This document shows, one piece after another, positions 8,755 to 17,871 of a stretch of 64,000 bases of DNA. Position 1 is the first letter of the stretch. The number at the start of each line of letters is the position of its first letter. The notes under the pieces are model-generated. The model was not told the DNA's origin. It saw only the letters and a list, made by a program, of their open reading frames with translations, and ran no database searches. The stretch covers positions 1 through 64,000 of the forward strand of contig NZ_JAABOK010000003.1 in the NCBI RefSeq assembly GCF_009928525.1, given 5' to 3'. The translations under genes and the position numbers were made by a program. This stretch comes from Chitinophaga solisilvae (GTDB taxonomy: Bacteria > Bacteroidota > Bacteroidia > Chitinophagales > Chitinophagaceae).

Positions 8755-8891
8755 GTTCTCCCACCTAACTTTTCCAGTTAAAAAATCTCTTTCCTGCTTG
8801 AAAACTTACCTCATCTTTTAAGGCTTCCCGGCTGGTTTTTCGTGTAATTTTCATTGATATTTTTACTTTTCCCTTAACCCAAACCCTATCA

Positions 8892-10325
8892 ATGATGAAA
8901 TTATGTTTACCCATCCTATGCCTGTTTCTTTGTTTTTCAGGCGCTTATGCACAATCCATTTCAGGCAGTACCAACCCATGTCCGGGCACCGCTCAGCAGT
9001 ATACTGCCAACCTTCCCTGCTCAGGAGCAAGTATAACATGGAGTGTCTATCCGGGAAATGCGACAATCAGTGGCAGCGGCACTACTGTTAACATTACTTT
9101 TGAAGATCGCTATTACGACCCGGGGGTAAATAAGGTTATTGCAGATTACTCCTGTGATAGCAAAACCAGACGGGTGGAACTGAGTGTAAATGTGAAGGCG
9201 TTTCCGTCCATTATGGCTCTTCCCCAATACATCACACTTCCCTGTAATTTCAAAGGGAATCAGCAGTTAGAGGTTGATGAAAGCCCTTATGCAGACTCTT
9301 ACAAGTGGGAAAACAACACCGGCTGGCCGGTTGTACAGGGTGCAGGCACCAGAAAGATAACTTATAATGTCACGAATATATACTCCTGGTCAACGGCATT
9401 TGTAAAGGTATTCAGCGTCTGCCCTGATGTGGCGCCGCTGATAAAAACCTTTAACTTCTCCGTGACAGGTATATCCCTGGCCAAACCAACCATCAGCGCA
9501 GAAGTCAAGCCACTGTACATTTGTAAAAGAAGTCCGTTCATGCTATCCGTAAATGATGTTCCTAACGCCACAGACTACATCTGGAGCGTAGATCAGCCTA
9601 CGATACGCATTAACGGGCAGGTACCTCCGGTGACTTTACCGGCAGCTACCGGAAAAAACGTAACCATTACCAATACCGACGACGTGGCTAAAACGGCTGT
9701 CATTTCCTGCCAGGCTGCAGCCGGTACGTGCAGCGCATCCGCCGCCGGGACCATCACTCTGCAGGTGAATGGCACACCACCACCTGCCAGCCCGATTTTC
9801 AGCTCACTGCCAATCGGCCATCTTCCGGCAAACGATTATATTGCATTTAGCATAGACCAGCACCCAGCTGCCACCTCTTATCAGTGGCAGGTTGTAAACG
9901 GCACCATCCGACAGGGACAGGGAACGAATCATATCTGGGTGTCTACTCAATCCGTTCCTCCCAAACACTCTGCTCCCTTTTTTATTGTGGCGAAATACTT
10001 ATGCGAATGCGGGGAAAGCGAACAACAGACTGCCAGCGGACGTATCTACGGTCCCAACAGCGGTGGCCCTGAAACCTTTTTCAGCATCAGCCCCAACCCT
10101 GCCAGCGATATCCTCCGGATCCATGATACGGAACATAAAAGCGGCAGCACCTTTGAATATCACCTCTACGACATGAACAACCGGGAAGTACGCCGCGGTG
10201 TTTCCAACGGCCAGCAGAGCGTCTCCGTGAATATCGCCGGACTGAAAGCCGGACAGTATGTAATACAGATCAGGAGAGACGGGAAAATCAGCTCCTCCCA
10301 TATCCTGATTCAAAAAACACAATGA
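8892..10325 (+). CDS. Type IX-secreted multidomain surface protein
   Basis: A 477-residue protein with a signal peptide (MKLCLPILCLFLCFSGAYAQ, cleavage after about residue 21) and a C-terminal type A sorting domain (residues 395-477; ISPNPASDILRIHD, then SVNIAGLKAGQYVIQI). That domain directs export through the type IX secretion system and attachment to the cell surface. Between them are PKD/Ig-like segments with repeated phrases such as SYKWENNTGWP and SYQWQVVNGTI, each a WxV/WxW strand typical of such folds. No catalytic domain is visible. It is likely an adhesin or substrate-binding surface protein. A near-perfect 126-bp palindrome starts 5 bases after its stop. Confidence 0.85.
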   Translation: MMKLCLPILCLFLCFSGAYAQSISGSTNPCPGTAQQYTANLPCSGASITWSVYPGNATISGSGTTVNITFEDRYYDPGVNKVIADYSCDSKTRRVELSVNVKAFPSIMALPQYITLPCNFKGNQQLEVDESPYADSYKWENNTGWPVVQGAGTRKITYNVTNIYSWSTAFVKVFSVCPDVAPLIKTFNFSVTGISLAKPTISAEVKPLYICKRSPFMLSVNDVPNATDYIWSVDQPTIRINGQVPPVTLPAATGKNVTITNTDDVAKTAVISCQAAAGTCSASAAGTITLQVNGTPPPASPIFSSLPIGHLPANDYIAFSIDQHPAATSYQWQVVNGTIRQGQGTNHIWVSTQSVPPKHSAPFFIVAKYLCECGESEQQTASGRIYGPNSGGPETFFSISPNPASDILRIHDTEHKSGSTFEYHLYDMNNREVRRGVSNGQQSVSVNIAGLKAGQYVIQIRRDGKISSSHILIQKTQ

Positions 10326-10330
10326 TTGTT

Positions 10331-10456
10331 TTAATTACGAATTACGAATTGCGAATTACGAATGAGGAGCGAAGATCTAAGCGGGATAAAGAATTCTTTA
10401 TCCCGCTTAGATCTTCGCTCCTCATTCGTAATTCGCAATTCGTAATTCGCAATTAA
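10331..10456. repeat. 126-bp palindrome without a loop, AATTRCG class
   Basis: Arms 10331-10393 and 10394-10456 are complementary over 63 bp with a single mismatch, and the centre is GAATTC, so there is no unpaired loop. From outside inward each arm has four AATTRCG units, then AATGAGGAGCGAAGATCTAAG, then CGGGATAAAGAA. It fills the gap between two convergent genes, 5 bases from each stop codon. A hairpin here would serve both transcripts. Confidence 0.95.
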
Positions 10457-10461
10457 AGCAT

Positions 10462-11925
10462 TTATTGCTTTAAGACTACTTCTCCTAACCGTATAAACCG
10501 TTCATACCGTTGGTTATACACAACATGTCTGTCCATATCCGGAGTGTATATTTTTTCGTGCTGATGTTGCAGGCCGGCTATGGGCGGTAGTTTCAGTGCT
10601 TCGGCGGCGAGCATAACGGCTCCGATGGCAGAAGCATCCTGCTGTTGCCGGACGTGCATGCTTTGTCCGAATACATCTGCCAGCAGCTGAATCCAGCCGG
10701 GGGAGGCGGTGAATCCGCCGCTGACGGATATTTTATGGATGGCGCCGGCGGTAGCTGCCAGCGGGTCCCGGATGCTGCGCAGGGCATAACAGATGCCTTC
10801 CAGGGCGGCGCGCATAAAATGTTCCGTACTGTGCTGCGGCTGTATTCCGATGAAAGCCGCCGTAGCGTGGCTGTTCCAGATAGGGGCGCGCTCTCCCTGG
10901 AGGTAAGGCAGGCAGATCAATGTTCCGGCCTCGGCCTGTAATCCGGCACTGATAAGGGATTGCAGGTTGTCCAAAGGCTGCTTCAGGAAGTCCCGCACCA
11001 GCCATTGCAGCAATACCCCACCGTTGTTGGAAGCGCCGCCGGTAATATATATGTCGTCCGTGAGCAGGTAGGTAAAGAGGCGGCGTTCCGCGTCTGTTAC
11101 CGGCTGCAGGCCTGCCATGCGCATAGCGCTGCTGGTGCCGATGGTGATAGTGGCGTGACCGGTGTCCAGTGCGTTGCTGCCCAGCTGCGCCAGGCACCCA
11201 TCGCTGCCTCCGACGATAAAAGGAGTATCTGCCGGGATACCCAGCTCCGCTGCCACTGCCGGTTTCAGGCCGGTCAGTATATGCGTGGCCGGTACCGGCG
11301 CAGGCAGCTGATGCGCCCGGATGCCCGCTGCTGTCAGGGCCTCATCGCTCCATTGTCTGGTGGCGATGTTGAATAGCCCCGTGGCCGATGCGATGGAGTG
11401 ATCTGTTATATAATGTCCGAAGAAATGATGCAGGATATATTCCTTTATGCCGGGGAACATGGCTGCCTGTGCAAAGAGGGCAGGTTGCTGTTCCCGCAGC
11501 CAGCGGATTTTGCAGAGTGGCGACATGGCATGAACGGGTGTGCCTGTTTGCCGGTAGATGTTTATTCCTTCCGGGGTATCTCTGAGAGCGAGGGCCTGGA
11601 TTTCGCTGCGGTTATCTGCCCAGATAATCAGGGGTGTGAGGGCGGTGTCATCTCCCGCTACAGCCATGATGCTGTGCATAGCGCTGCTGAGGGCGATGGC
11701 CAGTGGCGGCCCGCCTGCCGCTGCCGCCATTTCCCGGATCCCGGCTTTTACGGCTGCCAGCAGTGCTTCGGGGTCCTGCTCCGCATAGCCAGGCGCCGGA
11801 TGCAGGGTCGGATATGCCTGTTGAAATGACCCTAATACGGCCCCGCTGTACACCCCAAGCCTAATCGTTTTAGCACTGCCGGTGCCGATATCTGTGCCAA
11901 TGATATAAGATGTGTTATCACTCAT
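10462..11925 (-). CDS. Gluconokinase-like FGGY carbohydrate kinase
   Basis: A 487-residue FGGY-family sugar kinase. The N-terminal phosphate-1 motif is IGTDIGTGSAKT, the substrate region contains WADNR and HAMSPLCKIRWL, and the C-terminal half has the phosphate-2 block TIGTSSAMR and the adenosine-binding VSGGFTASPGW. HAMSPLCKIxW is characteristic of Bacillus-type gluconate kinases, so it probably makes 6-phosphogluconate in the cytoplasm, feeding the pentose phosphate pathway. Related members act on xylulose or rhamnulose, so the substrate is not certain. It is divergent from the GMC dehydrogenase gene with 81 bases between starts, which places sugar-acid use next to exported sugar oxidation. 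Confidence 0.82.
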   Translation of the reverse strand: MSDNTSYIIGTDIGTGSAKTIRLGVYSGAVLGSFQQAYPTLHPAPGYAEQDPEALLAAVKAGIREMAAAAGGPPLAIALSSAMHSIMAVAGDDTALTPLIIWADNRSEIQALALRDTPEGINIYRQTGTPVHAMSPLCKIRWLREQQPALFAQAAMFPGIKEYILHHFFGHYITDHSIASATGLFNIATRQWSDEALTAAGIRAHQLPAPVPATHILTGLKPAVAAELGIPADTPFIVGGSDGCLAQLGSNALDTGHATITIGTSSAMRMAGLQPVTDAERRLFTYLLTDDIYITGGASNNGGVLLQWLVRDFLKQPLDNLQSLISAGLQAEAGTLICLPYLQGERAPIWNSHATAAFIGIQPQHSTEHFMRAALEGICYALRSIRDPLAATAGAIHKISVSGGFTASPGWIQLLADVFGQSMHVRQQQDASAIGAVMLAAEALKLPPIAGLQHQHEKIYTPDMDRHVVYNQRYERFIRLGEVVLKQ

Positions 11926-12006
11926 AAAAAAAACACTGCTTTTTCCGCATTTAATTTATAGATTTAAAACCGGTGTTCTTTAAATAAAGTCCAAAATTTC
12001 CACGCA

Positions 12007-13749
12007 ATGGCTTTCGAAATTAAAAAACAGGCTAAGCTCTATGATGTATGTATTGTTGGTTCCGGCGCCGGTGGCGGTATGGCAGCCAAAATATTATCAG
12101 AGGCGGGTTTGAAAGTGGCGCTCCTGGAAGCGGGGCCCAAATACGATCCGGCAGATCCGGAACAGGCTACTCAGTTGAAATGGCCATATGAATCGCCCAG
12201 AAGAGGCGCCAGTACTACCCGCCCGTTCGGTGACTTTGACGCGGCCTATGGTGGCTGGGAAATTAACGGTGAACCATATACGAAAAAGGACGGTACTGAA
12301 TTTGACTGGTTCCGCTCCCGTATGCTGGGCGGCAGAACCAATCACTGGGGCCGCATCTCCCTCCGTTTTGGTGAACGTGATTTCAAACATAAAAGCTACG
12401 ACGGCCTCGGCGACGACTGGCCTATCAGCTATCAGGATGTTGCCCCCTACTACGACAGGGTGGATAAACTGATCGGCGTTTTTGGCTCGAAAGAAAACCT
12501 GCCCAATGAACCGGACGGATTCTTCCTGCCCCCGCCAAAACCCAGGCTGCACGAACTCATGATTAAAAAAGCCGGGGAAAAACTCGGTATGCCGGTTATA
12601 CCTGCACGCCTCTCTATTCTCACCCGCTCCGTCAACAAAGACCGCAGCCCGTGCTTTTACTGCAGCCAATGCAGCCGCGGATGCACTGTATACGGCGACT
12701 TCTCCTCCTCTTCCGTGCTCATTAAACCTGCTATGAAGAGCGGACATGTAGACCTCTACACCAATGCCATGGTACGCGAAGTGCTGACAGACGGCACCGG
12801 TGATAAAGCTACCGGCGTTGCCTACATCGATAAGTCAGATATGCAGGAATATTCCGTTAATGCCAAAGTAGTAGTGCTCGCAGCCAGTGCCTGCGAATCT
12901 GCCAGGCTCCTGCTCAATTCAAAATCTTCCAAACATCCGAACGGCCTCGCCAACTCCAGCGGCGTAGTCGGCAAATACCTGCACGACTCTACCGGCGCTT
13001 CCAGAAGCGGATTCCTGCCGCATCTCATGGATCGTAAACGTTACAATGAAGACGGCGTAGGCGGTATGCACCTCTACATTCCCTGGTGGGCCGATAATAA
13101 AAAACTGGACTTCGCCCGCGGCTACCATATTGAATTCGGCGGCGGCATGCACATGCCCTCCTATGGCTACGGATTTGGGATGGAACGCATGAACGGAAAA
13201 TACCCTGGCCGCGATGGCAAACCCAAAGCTGCCGGCGGATACGGCGCATCCCTGAAAGATGATTACCGCCGCTTCTTCGGCGCCCACATCGGTTTTGCCG
13301 GAAGAGGCGAATGTATTGCCCGCGAAGACAACTACTGCGAAATAGATCCCAATGTAGTCGATAAATACGGTATCCCCGTACTGCGTTTCCATTACACCTG
13401 GAGCGATCATGAAATCAAACAGGCAAAACACATGCAGGATACCTTCGAACAGCTGATCCACGAAATGGGCGGTGTTGCCTCCGGTGTAAAACCCGGCGCA
13501 GATACCAAATACGGACTGGAAAACCCCGGCAGGATCATCCATGAAGTAGGTACTACCCGCATGGGCGACAACAAAGCCACTTCCGTTTTAAATAAATACA
13601 ACCAGGCACATGATGTGAAAAACCTGTTCGTAGTAGATGGCGGCGCCTTCGTTTCCCAGGCAGATAAAAACCCTACCTGGACCATCCTCGCCCTCTCCAT
13701 GCGCGCTTCTGAATACATCGTGGATCAACTGAAAAAACAAAATATTTAA
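12007..13749 (+). CDS. GMC family oxidoreductase, large subunit
   Basis: A 580-residue flavoenzyme. The FAD-binding motif is VGSGAGGGMAAKILSEAG near residues 18-35, followed by LLEAGPKYDP. A Cys cluster CFYCSQCSRGC lies near residues 215-226, and the C-terminal GMC segment is VVDGGAFVSQADKNPTWT. Close relatives of this length and Cys pattern are large subunits of gluconate-2-dehydrogenase, sorbose dehydrogenase or glucoside 3-dehydrogenase. No signal sequence is present on it; the small subunit downstream carries a Tat signal, so the pair is probably exported together by the hitchhiker route. It starts an operon with the next two genes (23 and 42 bases apart). Confidence 0.88.
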   Translation: MAFEIKKQAKLYDVCIVGSGAGGGMAAKILSEAGLKVALLEAGPKYDPADPEQATQLKWPYESPRRGASTTRPFGDFDAAYGGWEINGEPYTKKDGTEFDWFRSRMLGGRTNHWGRISLRFGERDFKHKSYDGLGDDWPISYQDVAPYYDRVDKLIGVFGSKENLPNEPDGFFLPPPKPRLHELMIKKAGEKLGMPVIPARLSILTRSVNKDRSPCFYCSQCSRGCTVYGDFSSSSVLIKPAMKSGHVDLYTNAMVREVLTDGTGDKATGVAYIDKSDMQEYSVNAKVVVLAASACESARLLLNSKSSKHPNGLANSSGVVGKYLHDSTGASRSGFLPHLMDRKRYNEDGVGGMHLYIPWWADNKKLDFARGYHIEFGGGMHMPSYGYGFGMERMNGKYPGRDGKPKAAGGYGASLKDDYRRFFGAHIGFAGRGECIAREDNYCEIDPNVVDKYGIPVLRFHYTWSDHEIKQAKHMQDTFEQLIHEMGGVASGVKPGADTKYGLENPGRIIHEVGTTRMGDNKATSVLNKYNQAHDVKNLFVVDGGAFVSQADKNPTWTILALSMRASEYIVDQLKKQNI

Positions 13750-13772
13750 TCATCAACAGCAAACATCACATT

Positions 13773-14465
13773 ATGGATAGAAGAGAATCCCTCAAAGCCC
13801 TCGCGCTGGGAACTTTATCTGTAGGCACCATACTCGCCGCTACCGGTTGTGAAGACAAAAAAGGCGACGGCAAAAAAGAAGACGTAGCTGGCAAAACTCC
13901 CGGCTATGGCCGTACCCCGGACGAAGCCGCCAGAGATAAAGCGCTGAATGAAGCCGAATTTTTCACTGCGGCAGAAATGAAAACCATCGCCATACTGGCA
14001 GATATTATCATTCCGGCAGATGAACATTCCGGCAGCGCTACCGATGCCAAAGTGCCGGAATTCATTGCCTTCATCGTAAAAGATATGCCCGAACACCAGC
14101 TGCCCATGCGTGGCGGCCTGCGCTGGCTGGATGTACAATGCGCGAAACGCTATAACAAATCTTTCGCTGAATGCAGCGAACAACAACGCATGGAGATGGT
14201 AGAACTGATCGCATGGCCGGAAAAGGCCGCTCCGGAAAACCTCCAGGGCGTTGCCTTCTTTAACCGCATGCGCAACCTGACCGCCACCGGCTTCTTCACC
14301 AGTAAAATAGGTATCAAAGACCTGGGCTATATCGGTAACACTCCCAACGAGTGGGACGGCGTTCCGGCAGATGTACTCAAACAATACGGCTACGCCTACG
14401 ATGAGAAAACGCTGGCCACCTGCCTGAAAATCGAAGACAGGGGCAAGATAATGACCTGGGATTAA
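13773..14465 (+). CDS. Gluconate 2-dehydrogenase subunit 3 family protein
   Basis: A 230-residue partner of the GMC dehydrogenase. It begins with a twin-arginine signal (MDRRESLKALALGTLSVG) that ends in a lipobox-like ATGC at residues 23-26, so it may be a Tat-exported lipoprotein. A Lys/Asp/Gly-rich linker follows, then the family domain: FFTAAEMKTIAILADIIIPA, VPEFIAFIVKDM and FFNRMRNLTATGFFTS. In characterised enzymes this subunit is needed for export and activity of the flavoprotein. Order and spacing with the GMC gene strongly support a two-subunit periplasmic dehydrogenase. No dedicated cytochrome c subunit gene is adjacent. Confidence 0.88.
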   Translation: MDRRESLKALALGTLSVGTILAATGCEDKKGDGKKEDVAGKTPGYGRTPDEAARDKALNEAEFFTAAEMKTIAILADIIIPADEHSGSATDAKVPEFIAFIVKDMPEHQLPMRGGLRWLDVQCAKRYNKSFAECSEQQRMEMVELIAWPEKAAPENLQGVAFFNRMRNLTATGFFTSKIGIKDLGYIGNTPNEWDGVPADVLKQYGYAYDEKTLATCLKIEDRGKIMTWD

Positions 14466-14507
14466 TAATGCATTGCGAATTATCTATCTAAAAAAATTAT
14501 ATCACTC

Positions 14508-15959
14508 ATGGTTCCAGAGAAAAAAAATGAGGGAAACAATGTTTCCCGCAGATCATTCCTGAGAAACGGCGCACTCGCAGCCGCAGGCTTCATGATCGTT
14601 CCACGTCATGTACTAGGCAGAGGATATACTGCACCCAGTGATCGTTTACGCGTTGCCGGTATAGGCGTTGGCGGTAAAGGTTACAGCGACATCGTTGAAT
14701 TCACGAAAGGCCCGGCTGATATAGCCTTCCTTTGCGATGTTGATACCCGTCGCGCTGCCGATGCCGTTAAGAAATTTCCGAAAGCGAAATTTTATACCGA
14801 CTTCAGGGAGATGTTCGACAAGGAACATAAAAACTTTGACGCCGTTTCCGTTTCCACACCGGATCATACGCACGCAGTAGCTACTATGGGCGCTATGCAG
14901 CTGAATAAACACGTGTATGTGCAGAAACCGCTCACACACGATATTTATGAAGCGCGTATGCTTACACAGGGCGCAAAAAAACATAAGATCGTGAGCCAGA
15001 TGGGTAACCAGGGCTCCTCCGGCGATGGCGTTCGCCAGCTGATGGAATGGTACAACGCCGGCTTAATCGGTGATGTGCATACCGTCTACTGCTGGACAGA
15101 CCGCCCCGTATGGCCACAGGGTATTGCTTGGCCTTCCGGCAAACAGGAAATTCCCAAAGAACTGAACTGGGATCTCTGGCTGGGTACTGCTCCTAAAAAA
15201 GATTATGTGGATAACCTGGTACCATTCAACTGGCGCGGCTGGTGGGACTATGGTACCGGCGCTATCGGCGATATGGGCTGCCATATTATTGAACCGCCTT
15301 TCCGCGTACTGGGCCTCGGCTACCCTACCTCCGTGGAATGCAGCGTTGGCAGCGTATATGTAGGTGAATTCAACCGCGGGTACTTCCCGGAAAGCTGCCC
15401 TCCTTCTTCTCATGTGATCATGAAATTCCCTGGTAAAAACGGCAAGGAAGTAACCCTGCACTGGATGGACGGCGGTATTCAGCCGGAACGCCCGGAGGAA
15501 CTGGGCCCTAACGAAGTAATGGGCGACGGTGGCAATGGCGCTATCTTCATCGGTGATAAAGGTAAAATGATGTGCGGCACCTACGGCATGTATCCTAAAC
15601 TGCTGCCTACCTCCCGCACTAACGAAGTGAAAGTACCGCAAACTATTGCACGCGTACCGGAAGGCCACTACGTACAATGGGTGAACGCCGCCATCGCAGG
15701 CTATAACAGCCAGCAGGCCAAAGGCCTCAGCTCTCCGTTCGACATTGCCGGCCCGCTCACCGAAAGCATCCTGATGGCCAATCTCGCTATCCGCAGCTAC
15801 GATATCCGTACACCTAAAGCCTCCGGCAAAGGTTACGACTATCCTGGCCGCTATATCAAATTACTCTGGGACGGCGCTAACATGAAGATCACCAACTTCG
15901 ACGCCGCCAACCAGTTCGTAAAACGTACCTACCGCGATGGTTGGTCACTGGGGGTTTGA
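14508..15959 (+). CDS. Tat-exported Gfo/Idh/MocA oxidoreductase
   Basis: A 483-residue NAD(P)-dependent-type oxidoreductase with a twin-arginine signal SRRSFLRNGALAAAG at residues 13-27. The Rossmann fold starts LRVAGIGVGGKG, and the conserved EKP motif of the family appears as VQKPLTHD, with Gln for Glu. The C-terminal region contains DMGCHIIEPPFRVL, the usual substrate-binding His segment. Exported family members in Bacteroidota keep a tightly bound cofactor and act on glycosides, some through C3 oxidation. It is third in the operon with the GMC dehydrogenase, so it may act on the same sugar. It ends 24 bases before a long palindrome at a convergent junction. Confidence 0.88.
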   Translation: MVPEKKNEGNNVSRRSFLRNGALAAAGFMIVPRHVLGRGYTAPSDRLRVAGIGVGGKGYSDIVEFTKGPADIAFLCDVDTRRAADAVKKFPKAKFYTDFREMFDKEHKNFDAVSVSTPDHTHAVATMGAMQLNKHVYVQKPLTHDIYEARMLTQGAKKHKIVSQMGNQGSSGDGVRQLMEWYNAGLIGDVHTVYCWTDRPVWPQGIAWPSGKQEIPKELNWDLWLGTAPKKDYVDNLVPFNWRGWWDYGTGAIGDMGCHIIEPPFRVLGLGYPTSVECSVGSVYVGEFNRGYFPESCPPSSHVIMKFPGKNGKEVTLHWMDGGIQPERPEELGPNEVMGDGGNGAIFIGDKGKMMCGTYGMYPKLLPTSRTNEVKVPQTIARVPEGHYVQWVNAAIAGYNSQQAKGLSSPFDIAGPLTESILMANLAIRSYDIRTPKASGKGYDYPGRYIKLLWDGANMKITNFDAANQFVKRTYRDGWSLGV

Positions 15960-15983
15960 GGGATGTAATAAAATCATCCTTTT

Positions 15984-16106
15984 TAATTACGAATTACGAA
16001 TTGCGAATTACGAATGAGGAGCGAAGATTTAAGCGGATAAAGAATTTACTTCTTCGCTTAAATCTTCGCTCCTCATTCGTAATTCGTAATTCGCAATTCG
16101 TAATTA
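15984..16106. repeat. AATTRCG-class inverted repeat, 52-bp arms
   Basis: Arms 15984-16035 and 16055-16106 pair with two mismatches; the loop is 16036-16054. The left arm is identical in unit order to those at 10331 and 44715 (three AATTACG units with AATTGCG in third place), while the right arm carries the AATTGCG unit at another place, which causes both mismatches. The core is GAGGAGCGAAGATTTAAGCG. It lies between two convergent genes, 24 and 5 bases from their stops. Confidence 0.95.
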
Positions 16107-16111
16107 TTGCA

Positions 16112-17860
16112 TTATTTATACGTGTCCTGTTGTTCCAGGTTGCCGTTTTTCCTGATTTCTGCTGCAGGAATAGGCAGCAGATAGTCTTTCAGGGCGAAGC
16201 TGCGGCTCTGGATGCTGACAGGTTTGTAAGAAAACGGATGACCGGCGATCTGGGAACCCAGTACTTCAATACCCAATGCGCTTCCGTTGAAAGCTGTCAT
16301 GGCCTCTGTTTTCCAGCGGCGGGCATCAAAAAAGCGGTGTTCTTCAAATGCGAGTTCATATCGTCTTTCATATCTCAGTATTGCCTTGAGCGCTTCGCCG
16401 GTGGCGGTGGTGGCGGGCATACCGGCGCGGGTACGTACCATGTTCAGCATGGGCAGGCCGTCTGCATCTTCTCCCAGCCAGATGCTGGCTTCTGCGTAGT
16501 TAAGCAGTATTTCTGCATAGCGGAAGAATATCCATGGCTGATCGCCGCGAAAGAACTGCGCATCCAGGTTCTTATCCATGAACTTACGCAGGTAATAGCC
16601 GGAGAAGGTGCCATTCCAGTTTTCAATAGTGCTGTTGCGGGTATCCAGGCCCCAGACGCTGTCTTTCCCGTTAAGGGCTTCATAACGGCCGGTTTGTATC
16701 ACACCAGCCGGATCCACTTCTGCACCGTCTTTCGGACGCTTTTTCCACTTGGCGCCATCATATAAAATAGTGGCATAGAACCTCGGATCACGGCCAACAT
16801 AAGGCGCTTTGGCCTGTGCGTCATTGGTCCAGGAGAAGGCGGAACCATCTCTCATCTGGTAGCCGCTCACGAAATTTTCGATTGGCACATTGCCTCCCCA
16901 GTTATGATAACCGTTAGGACCATTATACAAATCGTGCGAGGTGCCCAGCAGCGCCTTATCATATTGCTTAAAGAAGATAAGTTCTTTATTATCCTTGTCC
17001 AGGAATACCCGGCTGTAGTTTTCTGCAGCAGAATCCGTAGGGCGGTACAGCTCATATAAATTCAGATCTATTACGGCTTTGGCTGCATTCTTTGCCAACC
17101 GCAGACGTGCCTGCTGACTGCCGGTTTTGTAGCCCATCAGTTCACTGGTGACTCCCACATTAAACAGATCACTGGCTGCATAGAGCAGTATCCTTGATTT
17201 CAGCGACAACGCGCCGCCCATGGTCACTCTTCCTTTATCAGCAACATCATCATATACTTTAGGCAGATATTTGGCGGCACTGTCACATTCATCTGAAATA
17301 AACTGAACACATCTCTCGAAAGATGCCCGCTTAATATTCAGTATCTCCTGTTCATCTCCCTTGATATTAAAGGTTTTGGTAATCAGCGGAACGCCGCCGT
17401 AGTACTTTACCAGCATCTGATAATACCAGGCACGGAAAAAATGTACCTCTCCCATAAGCCGCCTGCGCTGCGTTTCATCTTTAAACGGTACTTCTCCCAT
17501 TTTCTCAAAAAACATGTTACAATTGCGGATCACCCTGTAATGCGCATCCCAGCGGCTGAAGTCATTCAGTGCGCCGATATCATCGGGCGATACGTTGCCC
17601 TGCACTACGCGGGAAGTATTGTAATCATGAATGAAACGGCTTTCGTCTGTCATGGAAGACAGCATTACTTCGTTGAATCCCGGGCGCATCTGTACATAGA
17701 GATCGTTTACGAAAGCCTGTACCAGCCCGATGTCGTGCCATACATCAGATTCTTCGTATTCTGTGAGTGGTTTCTTTTCCAGGAAATCCTTCTTGCAGGA
17801 AGCGATAGCCAGTAGCAGCGCTGCGCCGGTCAGGAAGGTTATAATATGTAACTTTTTCAT
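16112..17860 (-). CDS. SusD/RagB family nutrient-binding lipoprotein
   Basis: A 582-residue outer-membrane lipoprotein with signal MKKLHIITFLTGAALLLA and lipobox IASC (residues 19-22). It starts KKDFLEKKPLTEYEESDVW, the usual SusD opening, and contains the family phrases FFRAWYYQMLVKYYGGVPL, ILLNYAEASIWLGE and ILRYERRYELAFEEHRFFD (helical TPR-like core). SusD proteins bind glycans or other nutrients as a lid on the SusC barrel. It is 11 bases downstream of susC in the same operon. No glycoside hydrolase lies next to the pair, so the substrate cannot be named; the facing sugar-oxidation operon is the best hint. Confidence 0.95.
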   Translation of the reverse strand: MKKLHIITFLTGAALLLAIASCKKDFLEKKPLTEYEESDVWHDIGLVQAFVNDLYVQMRPGFNEVMLSSMTDESRFIHDYNTSRVVQGNVSPDDIGALNDFSRWDAHYRVIRNCNMFFEKMGEVPFKDETQRRRLMGEVHFFRAWYYQMLVKYYGGVPLITKTFNIKGDEQEILNIKRASFERCVQFISDECDSAAKYLPKVYDDVADKGRVTMGGALSLKSRILLYAASDLFNVGVTSELMGYKTGSQQARLRLAKNAAKAVIDLNLYELYRPTDSAAENYSRVFLDKDNKELIFFKQYDKALLGTSHDLYNGPNGYHNWGGNVPIENFVSGYQMRDGSAFSWTNDAQAKAPYVGRDPRFYATILYDGAKWKKRPKDGAEVDPAGVIQTGRYEALNGKDSVWGLDTRNSTIENWNGTFSGYYLRKFMDKNLDAQFFRGDQPWIFFRYAEILLNYAEASIWLGEDADGLPMLNMVRTRAGMPATTATGEALKAILRYERRYELAFEEHRFFDARRWKTEAMTAFNGSALGIEVLGSQIAGHPFSYKPVSIQSRSFALKDYLLPIPAAEIRKNGNLEQQDTYK

Positions 17861-17871
17861 GGTTCGTTGCT

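Noticed and set aside
14466..14484. ATTGCGAATTA string between the dehydrogenase small subunit and the oxidoreductase gene
   Set aside because: Only one AATTRCG unit with no partner arm; chance is enough in A+T-rich spacer.
15941..16765. 274-codon plus-strand frame over the palindrome and susD
   Set aside because: It starts inside the oxidoreductase gene, translates the palindrome (NYELRITNE and the like) and then runs antisense to susD.
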